Shown: piece after piece, positions 13,969 to 39,435 of the stretch
Layout: each line of letters opens with the position of its first letter
Numbering within the stretch: position 1 is the stretch's first letter
Source of the DNA: Setaria digitata
Taxonomy: Eukaryota > Nematoda > Chromadorea > Rhabditida > Setariidae
Reading direction: 5' to 3'
Length of the DNA stretch: 64,000 nucleotides
Assembly (NCBI GenBank): GCA_003640385.1
Contig: RCAB01000160.1
Coordinates: 3,804 to 67,803, forward strand
Translations under genes and position numbers: made by a program
Notes under the pieces: model-generated
What the model was told of the DNA's origin: nothing
The model's input: the letters and a program-made list of their open reading frames with translations, nothing else
Databases searched by the model: none

Positions 13969-14146
13969 GATAATAACAAATTACTTTATCGAAGTTAATA
14001 AATATGAACACATTAACAGGATTAAAACATACACAGCTATGCAACTAGCAATACTGTATAATTCGTAATTTTGATGTTAGTGACCGATACAGGTGATGGC
14101 TAACTTTTCTAATTGTACATATTTACGTTTCAATATAAATCTAACG

Positions 14147-18396
<4,250 letters not shown>

Positions 18397-20672
18397 TCAA
18401 CCATTTGACAAGGGCGAGCCTGCATCGGATGATATATGAACACGCTCAAATGAATCTGTAGGCAACATGTTTGCTCCTACAACTGCTTCACCATTTCTTG
18501 ACACGAACAGTGCTAATCCTGAAATAAATTATTCCTTTTATTGGTAAAAAAAAATTTACAGCAAACTTTTTAAAACACATAAAAAAAAGTTCCATCAGTA
18601 TATAGAATAAAAAAAAGATTGTACGAAAATGGCAAGGAAATATGGCTAATTTTTGTAATAAAATTATCTTTGTGATAAAAATTACTACTATTTTTACCTC
18701 TATCAGCAGATCGATCTTCAGATCCGTTATCACTGTTTACTGTTTCTTGTAACATACGATCAATCAAGTCCTCAGCATCTACACGTGTAGCAAGTATGCG
18801 TGTAGCTGTTTCGTTCACACATTCGTTATTCTTACCCATCTGAGATCTGCAACAAACTTTTTCAATCAAGAGCTACCAAAATCTCTCAAAGGTTTTTCAA
18901 TGGAGTAAACTATTTTCTTCAATTTTTCCTACACTTTCATCCTACCTGTCCTGACTTAGCCTTCTGGACTGCGCCAAAGCCGTACCAATATTTCGTCGTA
19001 CTACATCAGATTTTTTCAGGCTACTGTTCACAAATGAATTTTCCATTGCATAATGATCAAGGCAAATACCAGTGGACGTTGCTGCCACTATCAGTGAATT
19101 ATCATCTATAATTGTTACATTGTAATACAGCTATATCTGATTCAAACATTCTGCTGTAAAAACAGTATTCAACTTACTTATATGAACTTAGCACCATCAT
19201 GAAAATGTCTAGTGGATACAATAAATGACATGCTCGGATGATTAGCATTATTCTACTAATAAACAATTATATCAATATTGCTCAGCAGTAACTGAGGCAG
19301 GATAAAATCTAGTACCATGACATTGCGATACATCTTCTATGGATGACGAATCAGCAGAATCTGTATCGACTTGTTTTTTTTGTGAAAAACAATCATCATT
19401 TGGTGGTGCTTTCCTATCCAGTGGATTTAGCACTAACTCTTCCGACAGCGACTCAATACGTGGTCTGTAAATAGAGAAATGATAAACATAATCTAGAAAG
19501 GAAACTTTATTTAAAAATTTGTAAATTAATAACTAATTCTCGCTTTTTTCAAATATAAGATCTTTAATTTTCAGACAGATCAAAACAAATTTCAGCAGTA
19601 CTACACATTACTTTTAAGAGTTATTACAGCACACCTTATTTCAGCAGTACCTTTTTGTGTTTTCTGCACTAAACTACTCACAGGACAAAACTGGTTTCCT
19701 TTTTTATACAGAAAACACTCAAAATCACAATCCATCTTGACTTCCAGATGTTAATAACAAGACTGTTTTATTAATAATTCTTGGACCTACACTTTAAAAA
19801 TAGGATCTGCACTTTGGTGACTCATAGTAACTTTAATCAAAATTCTCGAGTTATCTTGTCGCTGATTTATTCCATAACCATCTAGTAAGTATGATCGAGT
19901 AATCCCTTCTGTACCCGATGCAGCAAACTGTGCCAAATTAATGTCTACGAATCCAAGTTTAGAATATGATTTGCCACCTTTCTGCTCCTAAAATGCAGTA
20001 CTGAAGAAATCTTGCCGTATCACAATGGCTCCAGTTAAAAACTCCAAGAAACATTAAAAAAAAAAAATGTTATGCAACAGATTGTTACGGATATCTATAG
20101 ATTATACATATATTAAGGCAATTAATTCGACAAATCAATCAACAACAATTTAAACGACGAATGACTTAGTATGGCATGATGAATATGATTTAATTATGCA
20201 GAAGAAGATTTACCTTACGAAGTGAAATCCTGCATGCACATCTTTCAAGAACACCTGTCAAAGGATCAGGTGCAATTCGACATGAAAAAGTGAAATGACT
20301 ATTCCAGTTAGCTGAATGATTAAGTACTTGTACACGCTCCGTTACACCTTCAAACGCACCTCCATTTAATAAGCGAACCTATAAAAATAGGACAGATCAT
20401 CAATGCAGCACACATTTTTAATCTATTCTCAAACCAAATAATTAAAAATGCATCCACAGTATACATGTGTGGGTAAGTTATTTTCTGACATATTAACTTA
20501 ATGAACAAAAATGAGGCCAATTATTGAATGAAAGATCAATCTCAAACTATGCTACATTTAATCAATATCATACCTTAGCAAAGAGAACAGCATTAACCAG
20601 TGGTACATCACTTAAATTCAAAAGTTCTAGATCAACATGAAATTTATATCCACGTCGTTTAAGGAACGCCAT
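18397..20672 (-). CDS. fam102: FAM102/EEIG1-like NT-C2 domain protein, 7 exons
   Basis: Exons: 20574-20672, 20214-20378, 19791-19987, 19316-19464, 18946-19105, 18698-18846, 18397-18518; 346 residues with all phases consistent. The N-terminal half is an NT-C2 (EEIG1/EHBP1) domain, a membrane- or adaptor-type C2 fold. It starts MAFLKRRGYKFHVDLELL and contains VLFAKVRLLNGGAFE, NHSANWNSHFTFSCRI, SYSKLGFVDINLAQFA and RQDNSRILIKV, which line up with vertebrate FAM102A/B from the initiator Met onward. After the SADPIFK motif the tail is Ser/Asp-rich and less conserved, and ends at SPLSNG. The exon-3 donor is GTAGGT after AAA-GT, which keeps the frame open. FAM102 proteins are poorly characterised membrane-trafficking or signalling factors (vertebrate EEIG1 acts in osteoclast RANK signalling). 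The worm role is unknown. Confidence 0.92.
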
Positions 20673-23174
20673 CAACTTGATATCAACCACTCATATTACT
20701 TCGGATTATTTATTCAAGTCACAGGGAACCTGAAATACCAACCTTACTTCACAACACAAGACGAATCACGAGTAAACATGAATAACCGAATTTCCTACTA
20801 TTTTAGGTATCTAATACTATCCTAAAGCAAATTTATTCATAGATCCCTCACACAAAGTATGATAATATAAAAAGAATATCGGGGATAGCCTACGCATCGA
20901 CAGAGAATCATTTTAATGTATCTTCGTTTCTATTATGAAAATACCACTAGACTAAGCAATACATAAATCTCAACAGTTTTTATATAATGCTTTGATTATG
21001 TTACGTTTACATTCTCGATTACCAGTAACTTCCAATACAGCTATATTTATTCATTTCATTACTAAATGGAGTTTTCTGACAACAACTTGTTGCTACGTGG
21101 TATAACCGAGCATAAGAAATGCAACAATTTAAAGTGAAGATGTGACAGGTAATGAGTCAATATATGTATGTTCTAGCCATAAAAGGGTAAATAAATGAAA
21201 ATGTTATAGATGTTGTCAAAAACGACAAAATAAATGGCAAAATGTGAAAGAAACAAAAATGATTTCATACAATAATTAGGTAAATTTCATACGAATAGAC
21301 GACACATACAATACTTTAGATGCTTGTAAAATATTTCAGTTACTTATAGAATAACTGAAAAGACTTTTTCTAGTAACGACAGATAGTTATTTGTTAAAAT
21401 AAATAAATTAGCATGAGTTTAGATGTGCAAATAAACTTAACGATGTATAATCATAAACATACTACATTACTAGGAAAAATTAAACTCAGTCAAAGTGATG
21501 AAACTTCGAAAAATTATACAAATCCATCGAAGAAAAATATGAACATATTACAATGCCATACCACATAGAAACCACATTAAAAAAAGACGAAAAAATACCC
21601 ATTTATCGGTAAAGATTCATTAATGCACACCACAGCTGTCGGCCAACCGGAAAATACCTTTCACTTACTTGTCGCGGCCATTCTCTGGAAAATCTCGGGA
21701 TATTTAGGTATTCATTTTTATACTTCCTTCGATCTTTATAACGTATGCGTGTATTTAACTCTTAGCAATTAATAAGCAATATAATTTGATACATCGAAAA
21801 AGAAATGCATGAAGAGGAGGAAAAGGAAAGATAACGTAATAACACGTGTAGCTAAGATCACGGCCGATATTTTACGTATGTCGTACAACAAACGGAAGCA
21901 TAAATCCAATTTACCATAAGTCTTAGTCACCCTAGTTTTAAACTACTTACTCGATGAATCATGCATACATACTACAAGTATTAAAGATGTATTTTGATTA
22001 AAATACAGTCATTGCAATCATAACTCATTACCACCATCGATCAGTAATTGACCACAATTTTCTTCCTAATTATTTTCCAATCAATTACCGTCATACTCTT
22101 TCTAATAGTTAATTATTTCCTAGTCAATTACCAACAAGACAACTTTAATAAACATGAAAAGAGATAGGAAAAGGCATACAATCATCTTCCTCATTACGGG
22201 AAATACATTCATCTGTCCTTGGTTACAGAGTATTAATTTATATCCCAGATTAATCTAGTGATTACGAGAATATTTTCCCAAATGAAAAGGAATAATAAGA
22301 AATACCTGGTATGCAATTCATCACTAGAGTAAATATTAAAATACTTCAGCCAAACATAGCTAGCCTGGATGAATTTACTAAACACTCTGTTATCATCTTA
22401 TCACAAATTAAAAACCTTCTACGACAGGAACGATAAATTACATACAATTAACGGATACATGATAGTAAATAGAAGTATTAAGCTTCTTTGCCACAAAACT
22501 TTTTATTTTGTAAATTAATAATTATTCAGGGAAAAAAGCAATCAAAAAAAAAAAAAAAAAAAAAAAAGAAAGAAAATGCAATGTAGGGAAATTACAATGA
22601 AAATCACAAGTATAAATTACAGTAAAAATTTTAAGAAAAAATAATTATCACATTTGTTGCTCCATCACATACCGCTTTCCTTCACTACTCCTCCTCACAT
22701 CTCCAAACTGTATCATTTTTCTCGAACTATTTAATCACTCATGTTTTTTTTTTTTCTCAAACACTAACATTCTTCTTTCACTTTCATCTTCTCTCTTTAT
22801 ATTCGTTTTTTTTTTTTTGTAATCAAAAATATACTTTAGTTCTCAACAGCAAAAGTCACAACAAAAAAGAACTGCATATATGTTAACAATTAAACAATTA
22901 AATATATCATTCGTTAAAAAATGATGTATTGATCTACGTATTATATGTGCATCATGTTCACGCATATGTAACAATAAAAATACACGATAGCAACTAATAT
23001 ATTCTCTTCGTAAAGTACAAAATAAAATTATCTAGCAGAGCTTATCGTCTAGGAAAATATCAAAAATAAGACAACCATGTAGATGATGTCTTCCTTTTTT
23101 TTTTTTTTTTCTTAAATACATCGATCGGATCGATCATTACAGCGTTACGTATGTACATGTTATCATGTATGTAT

Positions 23175-23205
<31 letters not shown>

Positions 23206-23969
23206 ATGTTTGTCCGTTATATATGCTTGTGTTTTTTGACTATTGACACTTCATTGCAAACAATATAAAGTACTTTTTTTTTTTTTATAAAGAGAAAAAG
23301 TAAAGAAGAAAGCGAGAAAGTTATAAAATAGCCGGCCTTCAACAAGGAATTAAGGGAGAATTTTACCGATTTAAATTGAAGGTGGATAAGTCGGAAAACT
23401 GTACTGAAATGAGTGGTGAGAAAGACAAAATTAGTTCCATCTTTCAAATATTTTCAACTTAGACCAGTAGTGATCAATTTAGAAAAACACAATAAATGTA
23501 AGGCGACATAGAGAACTCTACTGACTTTCAAGAGAAAAACGCAACAGATGTATTGAAATCTAAGATAATTTTTACCGATTATCGAATCAAGACATAGTTG
23601 AACTGTTGAACTGAAAATCTGTACATCGCATATTCAAAATTTATTACCCGTTAACAACTGAATCACTTACTAAATATTAGAAGAAAATGCTAGCATTACT
23701 GCGTACACTTCTAGTAGAATAAATGAAAATAACTCAAGAACGATGAGAAGAGACTGAACGCTCAGAAGGAATAAAGACTGTAATCGATAATCTTAAAAAA
23801 AAAAAAAGCATCTTTGCGAAATATAACACAGTTTAAATATTAGGCTAAATAGATATAACTCGTGTTTTCTTAAAAAAGCTGTAAGTAACATAACCAAAGA
23901 GGATCCATATCCACATACACACGCACACACACATGGAAACCGTGAAATGTATAGAAAATCTAGCAGCTA
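20673..23969. other. Intergenic region, no supported gene
   Basis: About 3.3 kb upstream of FAM102 and downstream of WBP4, both on the minus strand. It is AT-rich with poly-A/T tracts and a short (AT)n run near 23178-23205. I saw no exon with consistent splice sites and no RNA gene. It probably holds the FAM102 promoter or a 5' non-coding exon, and the WBP4 3' untranslated region at the right end. Confidence 0.55.
23178..23205. repeat. Short (AT)n microsatellite
   Basis: Alternating A/T run of about 28 bases in the FAM102-WBP4 intergenic region. No gene assignment. Confidence 0.8.
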
Positions 23970-26711
23970 TTACTGATCATCAATTGGTTGCCTAGTTTTA
24001 ATTGCTGCCTTTCTCTTTCTGAATTCAATAGGCCCATCTATTTTTTTTCGTTTTACTGCTGCTTTCTTGCCATCAAATGTGATAATATCATCTGGCGCCA
24101 ATGCTGGTTCACTGACTCGCTTTCGCCCTTGTTCTTCAGTGGGCAACTCCCAGTCTCTGTAAAGCAATAATCCATACGAAGTCTCTATAAAGCAATAATC
24201 TATTCCTTCGGCTTTTAGTCATTGATTATTTCCTGGAAAGAAGGCAGTTTCAAGGTCTCACCAAAACTAAACTCCATATCTTACAATAATGAATGAACTA
24301 TGAATTAATGCTTACCAGACCATAAAGATAAAATTTCGTAGTGGCATTCTTCATAAAAACCACCATAGGTATAACAACAGAAAAAGTTTCCTGAACGGTA
24401 TGTCACCAGAAAAGTTGGAAAAACTAACATTTTTGGCTTTTCTATAGCTTTTTCTACTGGGACCCAGGGACCATACGGACCAGGCTCTACATTTTTTTTC
24501 GTAATTATTTTCCCTTTATCACTTTGGTCATCAACACCTTCCGCTCTTGTACTTGAAGCGTCATCCTGAACAACCTCGTTGCAGCTACTGTCTTCGAATA
24601 ATTCTTCCTTCACTGTCAAGTTTGAAGGACGTTTCTCCTGGTCCAAATCCTGGAACAAAACTGTCAGCAACCGAATAACTAGACTTTTAAAATAAATCAC
24701 ATTCATATAATCAGTCTTCTCATTATCTGAGCACAAAACAAGCCTTTGAAAAGGAAGGTGTGAGTAAAAACCAGATAAATGCAGAAGTTTTCTGGAAAAA
24801 ATTATTCCCCAACCTGAAAACTAATTTTAAGAGATTGTGCTTGAGAAGACGGAGGCAAAGGAATATCACATTCGTTCACGACATGATTTGAAGCATCCAT
24901 TTCGGTACCATGTTCTATTTTTGTTTCCAGTAAATCACGCTTTGCAGCTGGAAATGTAGTCTTTGTATCTAGTATTCTCACATCATGATCATTCTTTTAA
25001 CGTCTACGACAACGAAAAAAGAGGATATAAAAGGTCTGAAGATTCTTATGAAAGGAACATAGTGAGCAAATAATACACTACATATACTATATACCGCTCC
25101 AGTTATCTTTTTTACAGGGAAGGGAGAGGAACTATCACTTGTGACTGGAACTTAAATGTTCAAAGTATGAAGAAAATTGGGTACTAATTAAGGGTGAAAA
25201 AATAATGAGAAAGAAGAAGCACTCCATTCTGCACAATATTCAGCTTTTCCATGATAGACTAATAATACCTAAATCCGACGTAGCGTGTGGTTCGGTAGCA
25301 CGATTTACGGCTGCTTCATCACTGCTCTCCATCATAGCTAATTTCATGGCATACTGTTCCATGGTGTAGTACTTTTGTGGCGGTGTCCACATAGTAACTA
25401 TAAAGTAATCCATGTAATAACAGTTGCAAAATAGATCCTTCATCAATAAGCTGTTGCGACAAATTAAACCGATTCAAAACCAGTGGAAAAAATAGTATAC
25501 ATAATTAAATCAATATATAAGTGTAAATAAGCATGCTATATAAATAAGAAACAATGAATTGATTCATTAGCCATACCTCCTGTATGCATGTGAAAATAAT
25601 ATGGTGTATCACTCTCTGCTTTGGCTTCAACCCAAACTGTTTCATTTTCGGGATCTAATTCCTTATTTTCAGCTTTAAATTCTTCCCTCATTTTTTCCAT
25701 TTCCATCTAAAACAGCACTTATCACGTGCAAGACCTTTTTTAGTACATGACCTTATCGGAAAATTTACCTAATTTAAAGAATTCTCAAACCCCTACTTCT
25801 CGGACAAAGAAACTAACTTCCTTCTTTCGTTTTGCCATGACACGTGCAACTTCAGCCACCGAAGCACCAGAGGCTCGTGGATCCATATATTTTTTCGGTT
25901 TGGGCATTGGACCGATAACTCCTGCTAAAACATCTGTCATTGTCCCAGTTTTGACAATCCCACAATTATACCTTGAGAAATGACAAAGAATCACAAACCC
26001 GAAGGGCACGAATCACTTATTCCCATTTTTTTGTTCGCTGCAGATTCCATCATCGCTAAAGTTGCTTGTAGATCACGCTGCTGCAAATTCATGTGTTTAC
26101 CAATTTTCACGTAATTCAAAATTAATTATAAATTACAAGAGTTTTAAAACAGTTAAAAAATTTAGCCGCTAACTAACAGTAACATTTTCTTCTCTCTGTT
26201 CAAGCAAAATCACCTGTCGCTGCAAACAAAAATCACACAAGAATTTGAACAAAAACCACACGAGTTTGAGGTGAGTAACCTTCCAAATTTCAAATGCAGT
26301 AACCTCTTTCTCTTTTTGCTTGCTTTTTTTACCAAGTTCTCGTAATTTAGCTTGAATCGCTGCTTTGTGCTTTTGTCCACTTTCATGATGCTCGATACTA
26401 ACTCGATTATCGGCAAACCATACCTGCAAATTACATTGTTCATTTTGGCTTAAATGGACATAAACAGTAATTTTATCATCTATTTACTGAGTCTCTATCA
26501 TTCTGCTGCAACATGCAAAATATCATCAACTGTAAAGAAAAAAAGTATCATCGTAAAGTCTCTCCAGTTACTTCCTCATAAATTGACTATCCTCTTAATA
26601 ATTTAATACCATAAGAAAAATCATATTCGACGTAAATTATCATAATTCAAATCAAATTACCTTGCAAATTTCGCAAAATTTTCTTGCATTTGATTTCCAC
26701 ACATCAGTCAT
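23970..26711 (-). CDS. wbp4: WBP4/FBP21-like spliceosomal WW-domain protein, 10 exons
   Basis: Exons: 26661-26711, 26304-26423, 26178-26219, 25999-26080, 25818-25933, 25577-25706, 25269-25397, 24814-24968, 24429-24649, 23970-24156; 410 residues. The N-terminus is a matrin/U1-C-type zinc finger (WKSNARKFCEICK, VWFADNRVSIEHHESGQKHK), followed by a charged Lys/Glu coiled region. A WW domain is split across exons 6-7: first Trp in VWVEAKAE, aromatic PYYFH, second Trp in MWTPP. The C-terminal basic segment ends in DDQ, as in human WBP4. The family acts in the spliceosomal B complex, binding proline-rich splicing factors. Only one WW domain is seen; human WBP4 has two. The least certain joins are the short 65-bp intron 4 (25934-25998) and the acceptors of exons 8 and 10, chosen by phase. 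Confidence 0.9.
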
Positions 26712-27593
26712 TTTTTCAGCGTGTAATTCCACCAACCAACAACTTTAATACTGTCCAGTTATGTCAAAGCGATACGTACGCCAAACCACGTAGCAAAACA
26801 ACGTCATACACTTAACTCTCTGTCAAGAAGTTCCAAATATGTCAATTGAACTGATAAGGTAGTTGGGATATAATATTAGCTCCGCAGCCGACAACCCGCC
26901 CCAGTATGAAAAACTTCGGATCTATCCGTTTAAGTCATTTGAAGATATCAGAAAAAACCATTTCAGGAGTTTTTTTCTGGTGAGGTGTAGATTCCATAGC
27001 TTGCATTAAGCTGGATTAAGTATTATGTTTTTATCTTTTCTGACATCCTGTTGAACACTTTGAGGCTTTCAAATTCCACTCTTTATCAAAAAAAGTAAAA
27101 TGCAAATACATCTGTTATAGATGAAATGAAGATAAAATTAGGAATCAACAAAGAAGGATATAGCATTTCGCGTATGACATTATGATGATGAGCGATATGT
27201 ACTCCTGCGTCTTCCGAAATCTATTTCATCAGGATAGAAAGAGTTCCAACAATATATAGGAAGAATAATCATAGTTGAATGACATTAAATCAAAAAGCTA
27301 AATTTCTGGGAGCTTCGAATAAGTCAATAAAAAAAACCAATTCAGAATATTATCAACAATTAAATGCTACTGTAAAGTTTACTCACTGTTAACTAGCGCT
27401 CTAAATTGGTAGCACCAGATATTAACCAATAGATTCACAGACAATTTCATTATCAATTACATATGCTGTACATTGAAATAATATTCGTCGTTCTTATCAA
27501 CGAGTGGTAACATTAAAAGTTTTCAGCTATTTCAGTACTGAGAAAAGATCATCTGAGGTTCCATTCATTTGTAGCACGGTCCTTACATGGAAA
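26712..27593. other. Gap between RABL6 and WBP4; ACGT motifs near the WBP4 start
   Basis: An 882-bp non-coding gap between two minus-strand genes. Three ACGT cores lie at 26774-26777, 26788-26791 and 26801-26804, 63-93 bp upstream of the WBP4 start codon. I see no coding exon and no clear poly(A) signal. It could be an operon spacer or simply WBP4's promoter plus the RABL6 3' untranslated region. Confidence 0.5.
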
Positions 27594-35281
<7,688 letters not shown>

Positions 35282-35814
35282 TGTTATATAATATTTGTTA
35301 TTGTTATTATACAGAATTTTTATAGTGTTGAGCAGTAAAATACTCCTAGTCTACTATTCTCTGTCCTTTTGAAATAATTCAATAAACAGTCGTATACATC
35401 TCGCTGTAATTAAGAGAATTCAATTCGAAGAGCATTATGTACTTGAAAAACAGCTAACGATACAAGTAATTCACTTCCTTTAATTTATGCAATAATTTTT
35501 AACAATCTTTTTATATGATTAGTGGAAAAAGCAAATTCCCGACACAATCCATTCATGTTAAAGTGTTCAGTCAAACAAAAAAAAAAAAAAAAAAAAAAAG
35601 AAAAAGTGTTAATTAATGAAAAATGATAAAATGTGGAAAATGTATTAATGCAAGTAATTGTTCAACTTGGAAATGGCATTAACAAAATACACTTACAAAC
35701 TTTTATTTTAAACAAGTAGTAAAAAGCACCCTAATTAAAACAAACAATTAGGCAAAGTGGAGGAGAGTGAAGTACTTAACCGAACAGTGTATACACGTAC
35801 ACTTTTTGTATTCA
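35282..35814. other. Short gap between NTMT1 and RABL6 (possible operon spacer)
   Basis: Only 533 bp separate the NTMT1 stop from the RABL6 start, both on the minus strand. It contains a long A-run near 35577-35599 and one ACGT core near 35796. No AATAAA was obvious. It would have to hold the 3' end of NTMT1 and either the RABL6 promoter or a spliced-leader acceptor. Confidence 0.5.
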
Positions 35815-37998
<2,184 letters not shown>

Positions 37999-38022
37999 TA
38001 TCCATTTTGAACATCGAAAATA

Positions 38023-38029
38023 CTCACTC
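38023..38029 (-). other. Putative trans-splice acceptor of NTMT1
   Basis: An ATTTGCAG acceptor sits upstream of the NTMT1 start codon with no obvious upstream cis donor. In-frame reading begins only at the ATG at 37998. This fits spliced-leader addition, which is common in nematodes, but a non-coding 5' exon is also possible. Confidence 0.5.
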
Positions 38030-38063
38030 TGCAAATATCACCGGAGCAAGTTGATGTGACGGA

Positions 38064-38891
38064 CCACGTCAACTTTACAAAACAGAACGTGGCATATCTA
38101 AGTAGAAATAACATAACATAAATATGCAAAGGAATGCAATAATTAACGCTAATTTGGCGTCGCAACAGAGTAATAGGAGCATAATATAACGTAATGTTAA
38201 TTAAGCCTATGCACTCTATCTATGCTAATTAAGAATCCGTTATTTAGTCAGTGTATGCTTATGTAGAGAACATAATCTGTCGTAAAATAATCGAACTTTA
38301 ATTTAATGCAAACAACACAATAATTAGCTTAATGCCATCCACGAGTTATTTTCACTTATGCAATCTAAAATTTAGTCAGAGTATGTGTACACGTCAAGTA
38401 GAATGACGTGAAGCAAATTTTCCTACTTGACTTCTTTTTTAAAATCAGATTACAGCAGAACGCTAATAACGTCACTATACTTCACGGGAAAAATACGTGA
38501 TAGTCGTGAAATGACTTAGAATCAAAATAAAACAGCTACCAATTAGCACGTGTTAGTAAGCCTATTTCACATCTTGCCTAAGTCTGATTCTTCCAATTAC
38601 GTGAACGTCAATGCCACGTCACCCAGCTAGCACCGAGGAAGTTCTAAAGTGTAGCAGTGTGAGTGTAAATATCATTTCCCTAGCATTTGAATTCCCGCTC
38701 ACGTTTGTCAGGCATTGCGAGCGAATTCAATTACAGAAATGTCTCACGTTTCATTGTCAGGTGACGTGACCAGCTTGGTGAGGTCAGGATATTTCGAGTA
38801 TTTTGGATTTTTTGCCAAGTATTGGCACATATAATGTGCCCATCTTATAGTCTAGCTAGTGTGAAGATCACGTTTAGATTACGCTATACGT
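38064..38891. promoter_or_regulatory. ACGT-motif cluster in the divergent NTMT1/ZIP promoter
   Basis: Fifteen ACGT cores in about 830 bp: 38066, 38087, 38391, 38406, 38469, 38495, 38548, 38599, 38605, 38616, 38701, 38746, 38764, 38870, 38888 (start positions). A base-composition estimate gives only two or three. Several are longer: CCACGTCA at 38064 and 38614 (TGACGTGG on the other strand), TGACGTGA at 38404, GTGACGTGAC at 38761, and a CACGTG E-box at 38547. TGACGTG[GA] is the known UPRE/CRE-type site for bZIP factors such as XBP1, ATF6 and CREB. Any assignment to a factor here is inference. Confidence 0.6.
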
Positions 38892-39435
38892 GAAAGTGAT
38901 CAGGTTTATATCATCCGTATACATATCATCTGTCATATGCGGATTTGTTCATACTAACATATTGGCTTTTTGTCCTTTTGATTGTATTGCGCCCACTTAT
39001 CAATTTTTTATTACACGTAAGGCTTGCCATACATTTATATCCTAACATAGCAGCATTTTTTTTCAGATTTTCAGGTTTATTTAATTCCCGATATTAATCA
39101 TTCTTTTTTGGTACGTTGAATGAATGGATATTTCATTCCAGTTTGATGATATAGATAGATTTAGATCTATTCAAGGCAATAATGTTAGTTTTTTTTCTTT
39201 CTTAAACCGTTAATAATATTTTTTCCAATGTTTTTATAGTATATATTTTTGATAGTTTTAGCGGAAAATTTGACATTTTTCTTAATGGGGAAAAAGGAAG
39301 AACAGACCCATTGTAACTGCCTCTCATCTTTTTCTTAGATAAAAGATGTTAGTAAAAGAAAAAGTTTGGAATTTGATCCATTTACTTTTTAATTAAAAAC
39401 TTGGTTTCAGCTGTAAACAAAATTCACTCGAAAGT

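Larger units (their letters stand above)
37999..39435. other. Divergent intergenic region between NTMT1 and the ZIP gene
   Basis: 1.4 kb between divergent start codons, less AT-biased in its left two thirds than the surrounding intergenic DNA. It holds the ACGT cluster and, near its right end, a TTTCAG acceptor ending at 39410, 26 bp before the ZIP start codon (probable spliced-leader site). No coding exon was seen. Confidence 0.65.

Noticed and set aside
24305..24428. Continuation of the WBP4 exon-9 open frame
   Set aside because: The donor after AAA-AT (GTTAGT at 24428) joins in phase to exon 10 to give EKPKIDWELPTEEQ, while the continued frame is low-quality sequence typical of an intron.
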